From Deltaproteobacteria bacterium RIFOXYA12_FULL_61_11 (GTDB lineage: Bacteria > Bdellovibrionota_F > JAHFAK01 > YA12-FULL-61-11), in assembly GCA_001799195.1 (NCBI GenBank), contig MGSU01000144.1, positions 1-9,385 of the forward strand: a DNA stretch of 9,385 nucleotides, written 5' to 3'. The translations under genes and the position numbers were made by a program. Below, piece after piece: positions 6,479-9,385 of this stretch (positions within the stretch are counted from its first letter, which is position 1; every line of letters starts with the position of its first letter). Below the pieces are notes generated by a model. The model was not told the origin of the DNA and made no database searches. It was given only the letters and a program-made list of their open reading frames with translations.

Positions 6479-7210
6479 ATGCGTATCCCAAGGTTTGAAA
6501 TCATCTTTGAGGGCTGCAAGGTCCACTGTTTCTGGAAATGTCATGACGACGAGTACCGTTTGCGGGAGAGGGCGTTCAAGGAGCTCTATTACAGGCTCTT
6601 GCTCAAGTATAAGGATCGGTACTCGGTGAGGATCACCGGGTACTGCCTCATGGACAACCACGTTCACCTGACCCTCATGATCAAGGATCCGGTCGAGTTC
6701 AGCCGGTTCCTGCAGGTAGTGAACAGCGTCTTCGCTCGCAAAGCCAACATGTTGCAGGCAAGGAGGCACAATCTCATCGCTGATCGTCCGAAGACCAAGG
6801 TTATTGCCGACACTGCCAGGGACGAACTGGAGGCGCTCTGTTACCTAGACGCCAATCCCTTCGACACGACAAGACCAGTGCATCCCCAGGACTGGGAGTT
6901 TTCTTCCTATCATTACTATGCAGAGGGAAAGTCCGATCCCCTGATCACTCCTTCTGAAGCCTGGCTGGAGCTGGGGGAGACCGACAGGGAGAGACAGGAA
7001 GCCTACAGGGAGATGGTAGAGCAAAAGCTCCTCGCCGAGATGAAGGCAAGCATGGATAGGCTGGAAGGTCCCGGTTGTTACTTTGGCAATCCGGACTGGG
7101 TGATCGAGGAGGGCAAGAAACTGCGGAAGAGGCTGGCCCAGCGCAAGGCTGCTCAACCAAAGACGAGGACGTGGCCAGCGCCGTGGAACAGGGGATTGAA
7201 GAACTCCTAA
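6479..7210 (+). CDS. REP-associated tyrosine transposase (RAYT, Y1_Tnp/HUH family)
   Basis: The 243-residue product is a single-strand DNA endonuclease/transposase relative of the IS200/IS605 Y1 enzymes, of the RAYT kind usually held as single domesticated copies. Visible features are an N-terminal FEGCKVHCFWKCHDDE block in place of the more common HHVTxRG, then GYCLMDNHVHLTL with the HUH histidines at 61 and 63, the VNSVFARKANMLQ helix, and ADRPKTKVI. LCYLDANPFDT follows with candidate catalytic Tyr122, then WEFSSYHYY. His61/His63 sit near the positions known for E. coli TnpREP (62 and 64); the tyrosine is a little further away (122 versus 115). The C-terminal 75 or so residues are charged and include GNPDWV, then a basic tail. 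GC drops in places (28 of 60 bases in 6901-6960), consistent with accessory DNA. All catalytic residues are present, so it may be active. No terminal IS repeats were found. Confidence 0.88.
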   Translation: MRIPRFEIIFEGCKVHCFWKCHDDEYRLRERAFKELYYRLLLKYKDRYSVRITGYCLMDNHVHLTLMIKDPVEFSRFLQVVNSVFARKANMLQARRHNLIADRPKTKVIADTARDELEALCYLDANPFDTTRPVHPQDWEFSSYHYYAEGKSDPLITPSEAWLELGETDRERQEAYREMVEQKLLAEMKASMDRLEGPGCYFGNPDWVIEEGKKLRKRLAQRKAAQPKTRTWPAPWNRGLKNS

Positions 7211-7375
7211 ACCTGGAACGGGGAGAATCATATCTTCCTCGAGCCATGGCACACCTGCGCCCTGATGTTGAGTATCACTGCCTTTTATTCTCTCCTCGAA
7301 TGATTTCAGAGAAGAGTGCCGAGGCTCATCAGGACCTTTACGAAGCGAGATGCACGTTCGATCAACGCTCTTCCT

Positions 7376-7461
7376 CCGGCACCTGAAGCTTCCGGCACCT
7401 GAAGCTTCCTCGGCACCTGAAGCTTCCCTCTCCGGCACCCGAAGCTTCCCTGAAGGCTTCC
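7376..7461. repeat. Cluster of four degenerate 16-bp direct repeats with internal palindrome
   Basis: The unit CCGGCACCTGAAGCTT occurs at 7376-7391 and 7392-7407 exactly, at 7410-7425 with one change at the first base, and at 7432-7447 with one change (ACCCGAAG). A weaker partial copy, CCTGAAGGCTTCC, follows at 7449-7461. Unit starts are 16, 18 and 22 bases apart, so the array is irregular. Each unit followed by C gives the palindrome GAAGCTTC. The array lies about 165 bases downstream of the RAYT gene and 110 bases upstream of pepA. The rest of the 360-base gap between these genes (7211-7375) shows nothing I can name. Confidence 0.9.
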
Positions 7462-7505
7462 AAGAGATGGCCGCCGTTGCGTTCGAGTCCGGTGTGAGAA
7501 AGCGC

Positions 7506-7534
7506 TTGTCTCGTCGCAAGGTCCTGGCTATGGT
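7506..7534 (+). promoter_or_regulatory. Possible promoter of pepA
   Basis: TTGTCT (7506-7511) and TATGGT (7529-7534) are spaced by 17 bases, each matching the sigma-70 consensus at 4 of 6 positions, and lie 36 bases before the aminopeptidase start. This is a motif match only. Confidence 0.25.
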
Positions 7535-7570
7535 GAGCACTCCGGGGCAGGCAACGAGGGGCACGGCACG

Positions 7571-9073
7571 ATGAAGGTCAAGACGCTCGGAACACTCGAT
7601 CTCGGCACGGATCAGCAGGTGGTCGTGCTGCTATCCTCCCAAGGGGATCCACCCCCTACCGGGAACAAGGCGTTCGACCAGCACCTCGCCTCCCTCCTCG
7701 GGGGCTTGCGGCTCAAAGACCGTTCGTTGGTTCGCAACGAGCTCTTTCTCGACGGCCATCACCTCAGGATACGGATCGGCCGCTATCCAAACCTCGACAA
7801 ACCTGCGCCCTTCTGGGAGATCGGGGCCGCGGTCGCTGCAAACCCAGGTTTGATAGCTCCCCTGCCCCTGTCCCTGTTCTTCGCCGCAGGAGGGGAGCCG
7901 CTGGACGAACCGAGGCTCCAGGCTTTCCTCGAAGGGCTGCGTCTCGGAGCTTACCGTTTCGAACGCTACCGGACCAAGGGAAAAGACGAGCCCTCCGCTC
8001 ACGGCCTGCCGCCGGAAGTCCGCGTCCTCGGTGCCGATCGCACCATGCTGAAACAAGCCGACCGTCGGGCAACCGCCATTGTCGAAGCAGTCAACTGGGC
8101 CCGCGATCTGGTCAATGACTGTGCAGGCTCCATCGACCCCGCGACCCTGACCGCGGCGGTGCAGCACCGCTTCGAAGGCGGCAAGGTCGAAGTCCGGGTT
8201 CTGAACAAGCCTGTCCTCGAGAAGCTCGGCATGGGCGGGGTCCTGGCCGTCGGCCGCAGCGGCGCGGTCGAGCCGCGCGTACTCGAGCTGCGGTATACCC
8301 CGGCGAAGGCCAAGCATCACCTCGGTCTCATCGGCAAGGGCGTGACCTTCGATGCCGGCGGCTTCTGCCTCAAGAAGTATCCGGGCATCGAGACGATGAA
8401 GGAAGACATGGCCGGAGCGGCCGCGGTCCTCGCCACCTTCGCAGCCACAGCCGAGCTGGGATTGCCAGTGCGGTTGACCGGTTTGGTCGGTTTTGTCGAG
8501 AACCTGATCGGCCCCCAGGCTTACAAACCCGGGGACGTGATCACCCTGCTCGACCGCAGCACCGTGGAGGTGGTCAACACCGACGCGGAAGGTCGGCTGG
8601 TCCTGGCCGATCTGCTCCACCACCTACTGGCTGATCCAAAGAACCGACCGGACGAAGTCATCGACGTCGCCACCTTGACAGGGAATTGCATCACAGCCCT
8701 GGGTCCGCAACTCAGCGGTCTGCTCACCAACGACCAGGCCCTGGCCAAGCGTTTCCTGGACTCGGTCAAGAAAACCAGCCATGAGCGCTTCTGGCAAATG
8801 CCGCTCTTCAAACCTTACCGGGAGCAGCTCAAGAGCCCCATCGCCGACCGCCGCAACATCGGCAACCCGGTGGCAGGATGCATCACGGCCGCGCTGTTCC
8901 TGGCCGACTTCGTCCCCGAGGGTGTACCCTGGCTGCACCTCGACATCGCGGGTACGGCCGTCAGCGACGGCTATGCCCCTCACCTGCCCAAGGGCGCTAC
9001 CGGCGTACCGACCAAGAGCCTGATCGAGTACCTCTCGTCGCGCTGTCCTGCCGGACGGCACCCCCGAGGCTGA
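7571..9073 (+). CDS. pepA: Leucyl aminopeptidase (peptidase family M17)
   Basis: This cytoplasmic metallo-aminopeptidase releases N-terminal residues from peptides and works as a hexamer with two metal ions per subunit. The product has 500 residues. The N-terminal macro-like domain (about 1-160) is less conserved. The catalytic domain shows GLIGKGVTFDAGGFCLK (252-268), EDMAGAAAVL (278-287), the family signature NTDAEGRL (336-343), and VATLTGNC and LPKGATGVPT later. The E. coli PepA metal and catalytic residues all have counterparts with identical spacing: Lys256, Asp261, Lys268, Asp279, Asp338, Glu340 and Arg342. The enzyme should therefore be active. GAGGGG at 7556-7561 lies 9 bases before the ATG. 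The fabF-like gene follows after 14 bases and may be cotranscribed. E. coli PepA also binds DNA at cer sites, but nothing here bears on that. Several M17 paralogues exist in some genomes, so the symbol is a family-level call. Confidence 0.93.
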   Translation: MKVKTLGTLDLGTDQQVVVLLSSQGDPPPTGNKAFDQHLASLLGGLRLKDRSLVRNELFLDGHHLRIRIGRYPNLDKPAPFWEIGAAVAANPGLIAPLPLSLFFAAGGEPLDEPRLQAFLEGLRLGAYRFERYRTKGKDEPSAHGLPPEVRVLGADRTMLKQADRRATAIVEAVNWARDLVNDCAGSIDPATLTAAVQHRFEGGKVEVRVLNKPVLEKLGMGGVLAVGRSGAVEPRVLELRYTPAKAKHHLGLIGKGVTFDAGGFCLKKYPGIETMKEDMAGAAAVLATFAATAELGLPVRLTGLVGFVENLIGPQAYKPGDVITLLDRSTVEVVNTDAEGRLVLADLLHHLLADPKNRPDEVIDVATLTGNCITALGPQLSGLLTNDQALAKRFLDSVKKTSHERFWQMPLFKPYREQLKSPIADRRNIGNPVAGCITAALFLADFVPEGVPWLHLDIAGTAVSDGYAPHLPKGATGVPTKSLIEYLSSRCPAGRHPRG

Positions 9074-9087
9074 ACGGAGCGACGGCG

Positions 9088-9385
9088 ATGCAACGGCGGG
9101 TCGTCATCACGGGTCTGGGTCTGATCACCCCGCTCGGAGCCGATCTCGCCTCAACCTGGGCAGGACTGGTCGAAGGCAAGAGCGGTATCGCGCCGATCAC
9201 CCGCTTCAACGCCAACGGGTTCCGCAGCAGCATCGCCGGCGAGGTCCTCGATTTCGACCCTGAACAACACCTGCCGCGGAAAGACGCCCGACGCATGGAC
9301 CGCTTCTGCCAATTCGGCGTGGCGGCCGCGGCCATGGCGATCGAGGACGCCGGCTTGCGTGAGGCAGGTTACGCCCAGGACGACG
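9088..9385 (+). CDS. fabF: Beta-ketoacyl-ACP synthase II (FabF-like), 3'-truncated by window edge
   Basis: The first 99 codons of a condensing enzyme are visible. It begins MQRRVVITGLGLITPLG, the classic KAS start, followed by STWAGLVEGKSGIAPITRF, the DFDPEQHLPRKDARRMDRF block and FGVAAAAMAIEDAGL. KAS II elongates acyl-ACP with malonyl-ACP in fatty acid synthesis. The catalytic Cys-His-His triad lies beyond the window and cannot be checked, so FabF, FabB and polyketide-type KAS relatives are not fully separable; the MD-RF spacing and IAPITRF favour FabF. GGAG at 9076-9079 lies 8 bases before the ATG. It follows pepA by 14 bases, an uncommon pairing, since fabF more often follows acpP, so this may be a second KAS gene. 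Confidence 0.9.
   Translation, partial: MQRRVVITGLGLITPLGADLASTWAGLVEGKSGIAPITRFNANGFRSSIAGEVLDFDPEQHLPRKDARRMDRFCQFGVAAAAMAIEDAGLREAGYAQDD

Noticed and set aside
7287-7317. TTCTCT/AGAGAA pairing downstream of the transposase gene as a terminator
   Set aside because: Only 6 bp with a long loop and no T run afterwards; likely chance.
7376-7461. CRISPR array
   Set aside because: Units are only 16 bases and nearly contiguous, with no spacers of uniform length and no cas genes in the window.
7350-7574. 74-codon plus-strand frame whose stop overlaps the pepA start (ATGA)
   Set aside because: No ribosome site at a usable distance, and it runs through the repeat array whose 16- and 22-base spacings are not multiples of three, so copy changes would break the frame.
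7631-8623. 330-codon open frame on the minus strand
   Set aside because: It is entirely antisense to the M17 aminopeptidase domain, whose motifs are unambiguous on the plus strand.

Overview
The window looks like a chromosomal stretch from a GC-rich Gram-negative proteobacterium, most likely a gammaproteobacterium. This rests on gene content (an AlgI-type acyltransferase with an SGNH partner, a WecB-type epimerase, a RAYT transposase, PepA next to FabF) and on high GC in the core genes (40 of 60 bases in 1981-2040). No rRNA or marker gene allows a firmer placement.

Layout. (1) Positions 1-4977 read rightward and form part of an extracellular or surface polysaccharide locus. It holds the 3' part of an MBOAT O-acyltransferase, a membrane-anchored SGNH-like protein 2 bases downstream, a GT4-like glycosyltransferase and a complete UDP-GlcNAc 2-epimerase. 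Between the SGNH gene and the glycosyltransferase lie 402 bases without an intact gene. They hold a perfect hairpin and a decayed fragment of a second, diverged UDP-GlcNAc 2-epimerase. (2) A convergent gene at 5035-5730 encodes a YugP-type membrane zinc metallopeptidase. (3) Positions 5731-6478 are a gene-poor, AT-richer tract (26 of 60 bases GC in 6181-6240) with what look like broken minus-strand coding remains. (4) Positions 6479-7210 encode a RAYT/Y1 (HUH) transposase. It is followed by 360 bases holding a cluster of four degenerate 16-bp repeats. (5) Positions 7571-9385 hold a leucyl aminopeptidase (M17) followed after 14 bases by the start of a beta-ketoacyl-ACP synthase II gene that runs off the window.

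How the genes fit together. The epimerase would supply UDP-ManNAc. The glycosyltransferase would use an unidentified nucleotide sugar to extend a glycan. The MBOAT/SGNH pair would acylate (probably acetylate) an exported polysaccharide at the membrane. The metallopeptidase, aminopeptidase and FabF are housekeeping-type genes with no evident link to the glycan genes. The RAYT gene and its flanks look like an accessory segment between them.

I found no clearly new multi-gene system. The items most worth a second look are the epimerase relic, the broken minus-strand tract beside the RAYT gene, and the 16-bp repeat cluster downstream of it.
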